Below are positions 26,719-35,042 of a stretch of 64,000 bases of DNA, piece after piece. The stretch covers positions 243,733-307,732 of the forward strand of contig CP012157.1 of assembly GCA_001602455.1 (NCBI GenBank), given 5' to 3'. The position numbers and the translations under genes were made by a program. This DNA is from Betaproteobacteria bacterium UKL13-2 (GTDB lineage Bacteria > Pseudomonadota > Gammaproteobacteria > Burkholderiales > Usitatibacteraceae). The notes beneath the pieces were generated by a model. It worked only from the letters and a program-made list of their open reading frames with translations, was not told the DNA's origin and made no database searches. Each line of letters starts with the position of its first letter. Position 1 is the first letter of the stretch.

Positions 26719-27330
26719 TTAGAAACGCCAGTGAACACCCAGCATCACGTTTTCAGCGTCGTTGTTGCCACGGTCGCTAAAGAATTTTCGCGATCGTTCG
26801 GCTTCGAAGCGTAGCCCCAGGCTGCTATTGAAGTTGTATTGAACACCAACCCCAAGCGCACCGGTGCCAAGCGACCGTTGGCCGAGCGCTGCTGTGCCGA
26901 CGGAATCAACACCGTTGAGGTTTTCTGTGCGGAAACCCGCACGGCCTTCCAGCAGTAGCGCCCTGAAGACCGGGAGCGAACCGACTAAATCCAAGCCCAT
27001 CGATTTTTCGCGTGCCGCCAAACCATCGCGTTGGAACAGCGCACGGCTGGTGGCTGCGGCGCGGTTTGCGTAACGACCCTCGACCGAAAAATACGGGGTG
27101 AAGCGATAACCTAATTTCATGCCGACGCTCGGTTCTGGCGAAAGTGTCAGCCCCCGCGCAAGTTGGTAGAGATCAACCAACTCACTCGGCTTTTCGCTAC
27201 CGTTGAAGCCAAACTCGCTACGCGCTTGCGTACCGCTCAGCACCACGCCGCCATAGTATTGGGCGTGCGCTGTCGGCAACATCGTGACGGCAGCAAAAGA
27301 CAACGCGGCGGTGAGGATTCGTAGTTTCAT
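26719..27330 (-). CDS. Outer-membrane beta-barrel protein
   Basis: 203 residues from the ATG at 27330, where a signal peptide begins (MKLRILTAALSFAAVTMLPT, cleaved after AHA). The mature part has alternating polar and aromatic strands (VGMKLGYRFTPYFSVEGRYA, GALGVGVQYNFNSSLGLRFE) and ends in a strand with terminal Phe (VMLGVHWRF), the signature for BAM insertion. The size fits an eight-stranded OmpA/OmpW-like barrel without a periplasmic domain. The open frame continues upstream to 27510, but that part lacks coding character. Function is unknown. Confidence 0.78.
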   Translation of the reverse strand: MKLRILTAALSFAAVTMLPTAHAQYYGGVVLSGTQARSEFGFNGSEKPSELVDLYQLARGLTLSPEPSVGMKLGYRFTPYFSVEGRYANRAAATSRALFQRDGLAAREKSMGLDLVGSLPVFRALLLEGRAGFRTENLNGVDSVGTAALGQRSLGTGALGVGVQYNFNSSLGLRFEAERSRKFFSDRGNNDAENVMLGVHWRF

Positions 27331-27590
27331 AAATTGTGCAAGGCTTAGACTGCAATTCCTTGTTTGACTCGCATTTGTTCCGAACAGGGTACGCCCAGCA
27401 GCAGGTCGAGTCAAGATTGGAGCACGTTGTTTTGGCGGGTTGCTGTGCGTTATCGCACAAATGATGGATCTGCCCGCAAAAAGCCACGATAAATCAGGCA
27501 AATTGGCCATACCATTAGCGAAAATGCCATATTCAGACTGGCCCGTGGCCGTTTTGTTCCCGAAGATCGGGCGATGTGTTTAGGCGGTGT

Positions 27591-28772
27591 TTAGGCCATT
27601 TTGGTCAGCAACAACCCCTTCAGGTATTCGCCTTCCGGAAAGTGAATCGACACTGGATGATCGGTACCTGCCGACAGCCGCCGCGTGATTTGTGCCTCGA
27701 CACCAGCATCCAGCGCCGCACCTGCAACGATCTTTTGAAACAGGTCCACCGATACGCCGCCTGAACAAGAATAAGTCATCAACATTCCATCTGGTCGGAG
27801 CAACTTGAACCCGAGCAGATTGATATCTTTGTAGGCTCGCGAGGCTTTTTCGACGTGGTGTATGGTCGGCGCGAGTTTGGGCGGGTCGAGGATGATGAGG
27901 TCGAACGACCGCCCCTGATCACGCAGCTTTCGCAGGTGCGCAAACACATCTGCCTCCACCCACTCCATCTTGTTTGGATCAATGTTGTTAAGCGCAGCAA
28001 TGTGTCGCCCAGACACCAGCGCCGGTGCCGAGGAGTCGATCGACACGACCGATTTAGCGCCACCCAACATCGCGCTCGTACTCATGGTTGCCGAGTAACA
28101 AAAACAATTCAGCACGTCTTTGTCTTTTGCTATCGCGGCTGTCAACACACGATTGTCGCGCTGGTCGAGGTAGAAGCCGGTTTTGTGTCCATTGACGATA
28201 TCAACTTCGATGGTCATCCCGCCTTCCACGATTTGAATTGAGCCTGTCAGTGGTTCACCGATGACAAGCCCATTGCGCTCCTCAAGTCCTTCCAGCTTGC
28301 GTACGTCGGCGTCTGAGCGTTCGTACACGGTGCGCGCGCCGGTCGCCTCGATCAGCAGGTTGGCTAACAACAGGCGTTGTGGTTCGACCCCGGCGGTCGA
28401 TAGTTGCAGCACCACGACATCACCATAGAGGTCAGCAACCACACCCGGCAACCCATCGGATTCACCATGTACCAAGCGATAAGCATTGGACTGGGCGGCC
28501 AAGTGCGAGCGTCGTGAGATTGCCGATACGATGCGCTGCCGATAGAACGCCTCGTCGATAACGACTCGCTCGTCGAAACTCAATACCCGCGCCGCGATTT
28601 GTGACGCTGCGGAAAAAGCAGCCGTCGCAAGGAATCTGCCATCTTCCGTAACAATCTTGACGATATCGCCGGAGTCGGCGGCATTGATGTTTTTGATTGC
28701 CCCCGAAAACACCCAAGGATGGCGGCGCAGTAGCGACTTTTCGCGACCTGATTTGATGATGATGTTTTTCAT
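27591..28772 (-). CDS. rlmI: RlmI-type 23S rRNA (cytosine-C5) methyltransferase
   Basis: 393 residues, normal length. It has an N-terminal PUA domain ([20 protein letters not shown]), a linker domain, and a Rossmann methyltransferase: [20 protein letters not shown] (SAM site; the usual GG is altered), [11 protein letters not shown], and catalytic [11 protein letters not shown]. RlmI methylates C1962 of 23S rRNA in E. coli. The C-terminus ends with the typical [12 protein letters not shown]-like segment ([16 protein letters not shown]). It is divergent from trmB across 62 bp. Confidence 0.88.
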   Translation of the reverse strand: MKNIIIKSGREKSLLRRHPWVFSGAIKNINAADSGDIVKIVTEDGRFLATAAFSAASQIAARVLSFDERVVIDEAFYRQRIVSAISRRSHLAAQSNAYRLVHGESDGLPGVVADLYGDVVVLQLSTAGVEPQRLLLANLLIEATGARTVYERSDADVRKLEGLEERNGLVIGEPLTGSIQIVEGGMTIEVDIVNGHKTGFYLDQRDNRVLTAAIAKDKDVLNCFCYSATMSTSAMLGGAKSVVSIDSSAPALVSGRHIAALNNIDPNKMEWVEADVFAHLRKLRDQGRSFDLIILDPPKLAPTIHHVEKASRAYKDINLLGFKLLRPDGMLMTYSCSGGVSVDLFQKIVAGAALDAGVEAQITRRLSAGTDHPVSIHFPEGEYLKGLLLTKMA

Positions 28773-28834
28773 GCTGGCATTGTACCGAGCGAAGCCCGCG
28801 CTGCGACATAACGGTGGTATGGGAAAATTGCCAA

Positions 28835-29593
28835 ATGATCAAAATTCAAACGCCTCCTGCCGACGCTGTGCCGGCCCAATCGCAGAAAAGCGCGCCGAAC
28901 ACCCCGTCGAACGACGCGCCCACCAATCGGCCCCATCCGCCTATTAGGAGTTACGTCCTGCGGCAGGGACGGCTGTCGCCGGCGCAGGCGCGCGCGATTG
29001 ATGAAGGCCAGTCGTTGGTCATTCCTTATGCCGCGAGTTTGCTGGACGTTGATGGTGCGTTTGGACGTCACGCGCCAACGATTGTTGAAATCGGCTTCGG
29101 CATGGGACACGCGACCGCCGATATCGCCGCACTACGGACCGACGAGAACTTCATTGGTATCGAGGTTCACACGCCGGGTGTTGGCTCCCTGCTCAAGATG
29201 CTCGCCGAGCGTAGTCTCAAAAATGTCCGCGTCATTCAGCACGATGCGGTGGAGGTCATGACAAACATGATCGCCGATGCCAGCCTCGCGGGTGTGCATG
29301 TGTATTTTCCTGACCCCTGGCCGAAAAAGCGCCACCACAAACGCCGTCTGATTCAGCCTGCTTTTGCCACGCTGCTCGCGCAAAAATTACAACCGGGTGG
29401 CTATATCCACTGCGCGACCGATTGGCAGGAGTACGCTGAACACATGCTGGACGTATTGAATCAGGAGTCGTTGTTAGTCAATACGGCAACAGGTTTTGCA
29501 CCGCGTCCTGCGTATCGAACCGAGTCTAATTTCGAACGACGCGGCCTCAAGCTCGGGCATGGCGTGTGGGATGTGGTGTTTCGTAGAGCCTAG
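28835..29593 (+). CDS. trmB: tRNA (guanine-46-N7)-methyltransferase
   Basis: 252 residues from ATG 28835; a GTG at 28814 would add seven. It methylates G46 in the variable loop of tRNA using SAM. Family motifs are [15 protein letters not shown] (SAM loop), [29 protein letters not shown] and the diagnostic [20 protein letters not shown]. The Pro-rich N-terminus (residues 5-40) is variable in the family. Confidence 0.95.
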   Translation: MIKIQTPPADAVPAQSQKSAPNTPSNDAPTNRPHPPIRSYVLRQGRLSPAQARAIDEGQSLVIPYAASLLDVDGAFGRHAPTIVEIGFGMGHATADIAALRTDENFIGIEVHTPGVGSLLKMLAERSLKNVRVIQHDAVEVMTNMIADASLAGVHVYFPDPWPKKRHHKRRLIQPAFATLLAQKLQPGGYIHCATDWQEYAEHMLDVLNQESLLVNTATGFAPRPAYRTESNFERRGLKLGHGVWDVVFRRA

Positions 29594-29690
29594 TGTGCAA
29601 CTGCTGTCAAATTGATGCTCGTCGGTACCGCATCCAAACGATTCAGACTCGCGTACAGTGTGGATGAATCACCCAACCGGAGAAACCTTG

Positions 29691-30386
29691 ATGCAAAACG
29701 CACTTCGCCGTCGCTGGCTTAAATCCGCCGCAGCCCTCGGGTTGCTCGGGCCTGCGGGTATTTCTGGATTGATTCAGGAAGCGTTAGCCAAAGGTGATCT
29801 GCCCATCACGCAGGGCATCCAGTCGCTGACTGGCACGGTCACTGTCAATGGTCAGCCGGCAAAAGTCGGCATGCCGGTGAAGGTAGGCGATCGTGTCGCG
29901 ACCGGCGCGAAGAGTTCTGCCGTGGTTTTGGTGGGTAAGGACGCTTATCTGCTGCGTGACAATTCAACTATTGTTCTCGAAGAATCCAAAGCATTACCCG
30001 GCTTATTAGGCGAAGTGGCGGTGTTGACGGGCAAGGTACTCTCGGTGCTGGAGAAACGGCTGCGCGACCAGCGGGTTCAGTATCGGGTGCCAAACGCGAC
30101 CATCGGTATTCGCGGCACTGGCTTTTATGTCGAACTCTATCCTGAACGGACTTACTTTTGCCTGTGTTACGGCGAGGCTGCGATTGACGGCAAAGGGATG
30201 AGTGAGCCGAAGATTGTCAAAACGACACACCACGAATCGCCGCTGTGGCTAGATGATCGAGGCGGCAGCATGAAAGTCGAAGCGGGCCCATTCATGAATC
30301 ACACTGACGACGAGCTCATCATGCTGGAGAAGCTTACCGGTCGTGAGCCGCCGTTTGTGGCGATGGGGTTGACGGGTAAGTACTGA
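29691..30386 (+). CDS. FecR-domain protein with N-terminal export signal
   Basis: 231 residues from ATG 29691 (GGAG nine bases upstream). The N-terminus has RRRWLKSAAALGLLGPAGIS, an Arg-rich, hydrophobic leader that may be a Sec or Tat-like signal, though no perfect twin-arginine motif is present. A FecR domain follows (about 50-150: VKVGDRVATGAKSSAVVLVG, LTGKVLSVLEKR, ATIGIRGTGFYVE). A Cys pair (CLC) in YFCLCYGEA resembles many stand-alone FecR-like proteins. No FecI sigma or TonB receptor gene adjoins, so the usual iron-signalling role cannot be assumed. Confidence 0.72.
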   Translation: MQNALRRRWLKSAAALGLLGPAGISGLIQEALAKGDLPITQGIQSLTGTVTVNGQPAKVGMPVKVGDRVATGAKSSAVVLVGKDAYLLRDNSTIVLEESKALPGLLGEVAVLTGKVLSVLEKRLRDQRVQYRVPNATIGIRGTGFYVELYPERTYFCLCYGEAAIDGKGMSEPKIVKTTHHESPLWLDDRGGSMKVEAGPFMNHTDDELIMLEKLTGREPPFVAMGLTGKY

Positions 30387-30590
30387 TTCAAAAGTGCCGG
30401 TGTGGGCTGGGCTAAAGAGTGATAGCCCAAAACAATCTAGGCTCTGACTCTTTGGCTTCCTTTGGCTTCTTAAAGGCGGAGCTTTTTTGCGGCGTTCAGC
30501 GACCAAGGGGAGCGACCTTGAGCGCCGTGTGAGACATGGATACCAGAACCAATTGCAGCATTTGGCTCAACATTTGTAATGCCAGCCTCT
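30387..30590. other. No clear gene
   Basis: No supported gene. A 68-codon minus-strand frame covers part of the region but resembles nothing known. TTTGGCTTCC is repeated twice near 30450. Confidence 0.4.
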
Positions 30591-30701
30591 TTAACTAGCT
30601 GGCCGACCGTGCGGCGCATAGGCGGCATGGATGAGTTCGGTGAGCAATTCCATGTTGTCGCTGGGCGCGAGATCACGAACGACAGGGACGAGGTGCTGCA
30701 T
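30591..30701 (-). pseudogene. Possible N-terminal stump of a GNAT acetyltransferase
   Basis: The minus frame from 30701 reads MQHLVPVVRDLAPSDNMELL followed by TELIHAAYAP, which resembles the first helix of some GNAT acetyltransferases, and stops after 36 codons. No downstream acetyl-CoA site is found in any frame. Low confidence. Confidence 0.25.
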
Positions 30702-30724
30702 ATTCGTGGGCCGTAACGTCGGAG

Positions 30725-31000
30725 CTAAGCGGCGCGACGTTTTGTGGTGCGTCCGGTTGAGCGACGAGTTAGGACTTGGGCGTCAACGTACGCGTCTATC
30801 AGACGACGGATCATTCGCTGATATTGCGTTTGATGTTTTGTCGCTTCGGACTTGAAAAAATCGATGCTCTTCTTGCTGAGCGCCAAGGTGACCTTCACGC
30901 CCTCCTCTCGAAACGCCAACTCTTCAGGCGATGGAAGGAAATCCGGGAGCACCTGAATCCGACCCAGGGGCTCATTCGTGTAGTTTATTTTCACACTCAT
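30725..31000 (-). CDS. brnA: BrnA-type / CopG-like antitoxin
   Basis: 91 residues from ATG 31000 (MSVKINYTNEPLGRIQVLPD). The core VTLALSKKSIDFFKSEATKH and YQRMIRRLIDAYVDAQ is a ribbon-helix-helix-type antitoxin, with a basic tail (RSTGRTTKRRAA). In the uninterrupted locus its ATG overlapped the last 11 codons of the brnT toxin, the usual brnTA arrangement. It is now cut off from its own promoter, which lay upstream of brnT, by IS1380 copy 2. Expression would then depend on the IS or on chance promoters. Confidence 0.75.
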   Translation of the reverse strand: MSVKINYTNEPLGRIQVLPDFLPSPEELAFREEGVKVTLALSKKSIDFFKSEATKHQTQYQRMIRRLIDAYVDAQVLTRRSTGRTTKRRAA

Positions 31001-31039
31001 ACGCAGCCTTTCCTTTGCGCCAATAGCCAGCGCCAATTA

Positions 31040-32679
31040 TCCTATTTCCGGCAGTTGACATTGCGTAAACCGGCTGCAAGCTAGACTGTACGCCAATTTC
31101 AATGGATTTATTGGAGTCACCAAATGGGTGAAGCAAAAAGGCGTCAACTTGCGGTCCAAACGCAGGCACTGGAGGCCATGGTCGTGGATACGCCGGGCGG
31201 GCGAATTCATGTGAAGTGGGACCATGGTGCCAGCGCCACACCGAATGCACAGTTGACCTTCTTCTCCGAGTTCTTGGCCACCACGGGTGTGTACAGCTCC
31301 TGGGTCGATAGCTGCCCATTGAGCTACACAAGCCCCAATGCACCCAGCAAACAGGATATCTTGGGCACATGGCTGCTGGCGATACTGGCAGGGCACAACC
31401 GCTACGCCCATATCACCGGGCTGCGCGGCGACGCGGTGAGCCCGCAGATTCTGGGGATGAAGAAAATCATCAGCGAAGACGCGCTGCGACGCGCACTGTC
31501 GCGTATGAGCGCCGAGCAAAGCCAGGCCTGGCTTGCCCCCCAGCTCATGGGTAGTGTGCAAGCGGCACTGAGCACCCCTTGGATCCTGGATATCGACACC
31601 ACCATCAAGCCGATGTTCGGAAAACAAAGCGGAGCTGAGGTCAGCGACAACCCACACAAACCCGGGCGCCCGAGCCACGCACTGCACACATACTGGGTTG
31701 GCAACCTGCGCCTGGTGCTGGACGTCGTTGTCTGCCCCGGCAAAGAGCACAGCGCGGCCAAAGCGCGGCCTGGTCTGATCGGCGTACTGGAAAAGCTCAC
31801 GCCCCAGCAGCGTCCGGCCTTGGTCCGAGGCGATTGCGGCTTTGGCAACGAACCCTTTATCACCGCGCTGGAGGAGCGAGACCAGCCCTACCTGTTCAAG
31901 CTGCGTCAAACTGTGGGTGTCAAGAAATTATTGGCACGCCAATTCGCGCGTGATGACTGGAGTACACCCGGCCCCAGCGAGCAAGGCTGGAGCGCAGTCG
32001 AAGATACCCTCAAACTCTCGGGCTGGGACAAATCACGTCGGGTAGTGATCTTGCGGCGTGCCGTCAAAGCCGATTTGGCGCTGAGTCGAAAGACCAAGAA
32101 CGAGCCGGGCGAGCAGATTGAGTTGCTGATGCCGGACAAGGATGTTCAGGTTTGGGAATACGCGGTGTTGGTGACAAACAGCGCCTACGCATTGGACGCG
32201 TTCGGTCAACTCTATCGGGACCGGGCTGACTGCGAGAACGGATTTGACGAGCTCAAAAATCAGTGGGGATGGGGTGGCTTCACGACCCAGGACATTGAGC
32301 GCTGCCAGACCAGTGCTCGCGCTGTAGCGCTGGTGTACAACTGGTGGTCCTGGTATTGCCGGGCGGCCAAGCCGGGTGCACGCATGGAAGCCATCACCAG
32401 CCGAGCGTTATTGCTTGCCAGTGTGGGGCGCGCTGTCAAACATGCGGGACAGACAACGCTGTATCTGACACCCATGCATGCTGCCAAGGACAAGTTGCTC
32501 GCGCTCATTGCCAACATTCGTGCGGCTTTAGGTCATGTCAGGGATGTTGCGGAGCAGTTGCCTTTTACGGATCGATGGAAGACATTTCTGGACTACGTGG
32601 TGGCCAAAATCACGCGCCCACTGCCACCTTGGCTACCGTCAGCCCAACTTACAGCGGCAGGGTAACTGCCGGATTTAGG
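31040..32679 (+). mobile_element. IS1380-family insertion sequence, copy 2 (1640 bp)
   Basis: Same ends as copy 1 (TCCTATTTCCGGCAGTTGAC on the left, GTAACTGCCGGATTTAGG on the right) in the opposite orientation. A 4-bp target duplication ATTA flanks it (31036-31039 and 32680-32683). Removing it and one ATTA restores the C-terminus of a BrnT toxin. Confidence 0.93.
31124..32665 (+). CDS. IS1380-family transposase
   Basis: 513 residues, nearly the same protein as the minus-strand copy in IS copy 1, with the same DDE landmarks: Asp158 (LDIDTTIKP), Asp237 (RGDCGFGNEPF) and Glu371 (RADCENGFDE). The frame is intact. A few substitutions separate it from copy 1, for example AEVSDNPH in place of AEVSYNPH and FITALEERD in place of FIAELEERD, so the two insertions are recent relatives rather than identical duplicates. 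Confidence 0.93.
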   Translation: MGEAKRRQLAVQTQALEAMVVDTPGGRIHVKWDHGASATPNAQLTFFSEFLATTGVYSSWVDSCPLSYTSPNAPSKQDILGTWLLAILAGHNRYAHITGLRGDAVSPQILGMKKIISEDALRRALSRMSAEQSQAWLAPQLMGSVQAALSTPWILDIDTTIKPMFGKQSGAEVSDNPHKPGRPSHALHTYWVGNLRLVLDVVVCPGKEHSAAKARPGLIGVLEKLTPQQRPALVRGDCGFGNEPFITALEERDQPYLFKLRQTVGVKKLLARQFARDDWSTPGPSEQGWSAVEDTLKLSGWDKSRRVVILRRAVKADLALSRKTKNEPGEQIELLMPDKDVQVWEYAVLVTNSAYALDAFGQLYRDRADCENGFDELKNQWGWGGFTTQDIERCQTSARAVALVYNWWSWYCRAAKPGARMEAITSRALLLASVGRAVKHAGQTTLYLTPMHAAKDKLLALIANIRAALGHVRDVAEQLPFTDRWKTFLDYVVAKITRPLPPWLPSAQLTAAG

Positions 32680-32906
32680 ATTATTCGAATAACCGAAGCA
32701 CGATACGTAAACCGAACCGTGAGGATCCCGCCATCAACTTCGCCGAAACAATAAAACCGATCTTCGGTTTGGCTGTGGGAAACATCCTTGGCAATCAAGC
32801 GCCTTGGGTCAGCGAACGCATATTGGGCAAGCCCAAAGGAAACGCGGTGCTTGAGCTGGTTTTCAGCATCCTTTTCCGGATCCCAATCGAAGCGCGTACT
32901 GGCCAT
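32649..32906 (-). pseudogene. brnT: BrnT toxin truncated at its C-terminus by IS1380
   Basis: Frame from ATG 32906: TRFDWDPEKDAENQLKHRVS, FADPRRLIAKDVSHSQTEDR and LTVRFTYRASVIRII, the BrnT RNase-type toxin pattern. At RIIL it runs into the IS terminal repeat and ends with a foreign tail (NPAVTLPL). On the far side of the IS (before 31040) the natural end is found in the same frame, GAGYWRKGKAAYECENKLHE, overlapping brnA. About 20 residues are lost. Activity may be impaired; the main fold is kept. Confidence 0.8.
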
Positions 32907-32959
32907 CGGTAAAGCTTAGCACTTGGCAATATAAAACGCCATATTTTTGGATGGGCGCT

Positions 32960-33179
32960 CTAACTCAATGTAGAGACGCGAAATGCCGCCTATCACGGCA
33001 GCCTGCTTCCACATCATGTTGTGAAGAACTGACTAAGTACCCATTCTAGTCAATCGCTTATCACTCAGCCTGCACTCATCGGCCCAATCAACTGAATCGC
33101 CACAAACAGCCAAGGCAACGTGTGGGGGACGGAACAATCGGGACAATTCGCACAACCGAAACTCATTGATTGACGGGCG
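32960..33179. repeat. Long direct repeat, copy A
   Basis: About 220 bp closely matching 33739-33966 plus 34142-34167, with matching blocks GAGACGCGAAATGCCGCC, CTATCACGGCAGCCTGCTT, TTGTGAAGAACTGACTAAG, GTGTGGGGGACGGAACAATC and ACTCATTGATTGACGGGC. It begins with CTAAC, which on the minus strand is the end GTTAG of a possible integron core. It holds no gene. Unlike copy B it lacks the mobile repeat, so it is the empty site. Confidence 0.8.
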
Positions 33180-33242
33180 CAAAAATCGTCGTTGGCCCCT
33201 TGCACGCTTCTCGAACGCTCGGACGCCCCCTCGGCGGGGTCG

Positions 33243-33731
33243 TTAGGCCTCGCCTGCGAGCGCGGTTGCATAGACTTTCATCGCAATTTCCAGCGTGCGC
33301 GCAAGAGTCTCTACTTGCTCTAGGACGGGAGAGAGATCACTGCCTATACCGGCACAGAAGAGGTCAATATGCCAACAAAGAGTGTGGCCATGTTGCACTT
33401 GCCCCGCGACCTCCGGCGGCAAAGCAAAGGGTCTTAGCTGAACTGCTACCCCACCACGAGACTGATCACGAACGAACCAAGCTAAGAATTCAATGGTTCG
33501 CCATGCGTTTGCATCAGGGGTCAAACGAAGCTCGAATTGAATGAGTGCTTCAGCCTCAAGCCCACCATTCGTTCGACGTAGGGCGCCGATTGGCCATGCA
33601 GCGAAATCAGGGAGACGTAGATCCTCGGCTGAAACACCCTGAAGACTTTCAATTCCACTCGATACGTCAATGACACTCGGCAGAGAACTAAGGACCGCAT
33701 GGAAATGTTCGATTTTCGGTGGGTAGGACAT
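33243..33731 (-). CDS. Cassette-like hypothetical protein
   Basis: 162 residues. On the coding strand GTTAGGC stands a few bases before the ATG (33743-33737), and the stop codon TAA is part of GCCTAAC (33248-33242), a placement common in integron cassettes. The sequence (MSYPPKIEHFHAVLSSLPSV, LRLPDFAAWPIGALRR) resembles no family I can name; it has neither a signal peptide nor a membrane segment and is predicted to be a globular, mixed alpha/beta cytosolic protein. It lies between two copies of a 220-bp direct repeat, opposite to the cassettes at 8.9-10.5 kb. Confidence 0.6.
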   Translation of the reverse strand: MSYPPKIEHFHAVLSSLPSVIDVSSGIESLQGVSAEDLRLPDFAAWPIGALRRTNGGLEAEALIQFELRLTPDANAWRTIEFLAWFVRDQSRGGVAVQLRPFALPPEVAGQVQHGHTLCWHIDLFCAGIGSDLSPVLEQVETLARTLEIAMKVYATALAGEA

Positions 33732-33738
33732 ATGGAGC

Positions 33739-34167
33739 CTAACTTAATAAAGAGACGCGAAATGCCGCCTATCACGGCAGCCTGCTTTCAAATTATAGCC
33801 TATCACGGCAGCCTGCTTTCAAATTATATTGTGAAGAACTGACTAAGCACCCATGCTAACCAATCCCCTCTCGCTCGGCTCGCAGTCATCGGCCCAGTCA
33901 ACTGAATCGCCAAGAATAGCCAATGTAACGTGTGGGGGACGGAACAATCGGGACAATTCGCGCAAAGAGCACTTCTATAAACCTGCTGCGTGGGCGAATT
34001 TCGCGCCGTTCCAAAAAGGGAGCTTCTAAAAACCGTCGCGAGCGGGTGAAGTTGGCAGTGAGGAGCGGACACGTACCCAGTGTACGGCGAGCACCGGAGC
34101 TGACAGATTCGTCCGCGCAGAAGGTTTTTAGAAGTTCCCAAAACTGAAACTCATTGATTGACGGGCA
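33739..34167. repeat. Long direct repeat, copy B, interrupted by a mobile repeat
   Basis: Second copy of the 32960-33179 repeat. It carries a roughly 30-bp tandem duplication (CTATCACGGCAGCCTGCTTT followed by CAAATTATA, twice) and an insertion at 33967-34141 between ATTCGCGCAA and CTGAAACTCATTG. The rest aligns with copy A. Confidence 0.8.
33967..34139. repeat. Mobile inverted-end repeat, copy 3 (partial plus complete unit)
   Basis: A partial unit in one orientation (33967 to about 34009: GCACTTCTATAAACCTGCTG, then GGGCGAATTTCGCGCC) is followed by a full 122-bp unit in the other (34018-34139: GGGAGCTTCTAAAAACC to GGTTTTTAGAAGTTCCC). It interrupts direct repeat B, while repeat A lacks it, so its limits are known to within a few bases. 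Confidence 0.85.
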
Positions 34168-34197
34168 CTTTCAGAGATAAATGCTTGGAAATGCCCG
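34162..34197. repeat. CGGGC palindrome, copy 4
   Basis: CGGGCACTTTCAGAG and CTTGGAAATGCCCG form a hairpin 22 bp after repeat copy 3. Direct repeat A also ends in ACGGGC, so the palindrome may be the older resident. Confidence 0.6.
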
Positions 34198-34210
34198 CCG
34201 TTGTTCGTGT

Positions 34211-34999
34211 TTACAACATTGGTCCGTAGTAGACGCGGGTATCGTACTCAAACGTGACAACTCCGCGCACTTGATGCCTATCGAATACTTCGCGCGCGCG
34301 TGCGGCCAGTGGTGCGTAGTTTGGGTGGTCTTTGCCCGGAACATAGGACGAGGAGTGGAGTCTCCCCATCAGCCCAGCAAAATCGAAGTGCTGGAAATTA
34401 TCAAACGCGGCTTCCTGAAATTTGCCGCCGAAAAATGGTTCAAAGATGGTCGGGTCTTGGACATTCTTGTGGTTGATCTCGTTGTAGTCGGTGGCGTAAC
34501 GTTGCAGCAGATCTTCGTAGTCGCGCAAAAAGGGCGTTGAATCGTGTTTGGCAACTAAGCTGCGATCGTTCCATACCAGCACCACGACACCATCATCTTT
34601 CAAAATGCGCCGAAACTCAGCCCGTGTCTTGTCTCGATCGAACCAGTGAAAGGCTTGCCCTGCCAAGACAAAATCCATCGATTGCCGGGGTAGGCGTGTG
34701 GCTTCGGCGGTGCCGTCCATGCTGGTAAAGCGACCGTAGTCGGCGAGGTACGCTTCACCGGCCTCACGCATTTCGCGGTTTGGCTCAACACCGACGACCG
34801 GATTGCCGTTGTCGAGAAACAACTCTGCCAGAAAGCCCGTTCCCGAGCCGATGTCGGCGATGACACTTTCGGGTGTGAGGCCGCAGTTGGCAGCCAATAA
34901 ATCCAAAATTTCAACCGGATAGTGGGGGCGGTAATTGATGTAATCGGCGACGCGGTCAGAGAATCTTGTCGTGGCGTTGGCTTTTGGATTAGAGGACAT
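34211..34999 (-). CDS. Class I SAM-dependent methyltransferase
   Basis: 262 residues from ATG 34999. Methyltransferase_11-type: VIADIGSGTGFLAELFLDNG (motif I), VVGVEPNREMREAGEAYL (motif II acidic residue), MDFVLAGQAFHWFDRDKTRA (motif IV with the FHWFD signature of trans-aconitate/UbiE-like members), and VVVLVWNDRS. The substrate is unknown. The open frame continues upstream to 35083 into the acyl-CoA dehydrogenase 3' end, but family similarity starts near the chosen Met. It is downstream of that gene on the same strand. Confidence 0.82.
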   Translation of the reverse strand: MSSNPKANATTRFSDRVADYINYRPHYPVEILDLLAANCGLTPESVIADIGSGTGFLAELFLDNGNPVVGVEPNREMREAGEAYLADYGRFTSMDGTAEATRLPRQSMDFVLAGQAFHWFDRDKTRAEFRRILKDDGVVVLVWNDRSLVAKHDSTPFLRDYEDLLQRYATDYNEINHKNVQDPTIFEPFFGGKFQEAAFDNFQHFDFAGLMGRLHSSSYVPGKDHPNYAPLAARAREVFDRHQVRGVVTFEYDTRVYYGPML

Positions 35000-35042
35000 G
35001 ATTATCGGCGCGACGGGGTGAGGAGTGAGACGTTTGAAAGAG

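Noticed and set aside
31037-31909. Long minus-strand ORF inside IS1380 copy 2, mirrored at 24139-24813 in copy 1
   Set aside because: It is antisense to the transposase, is an effect of codon bias, and shows no domain.
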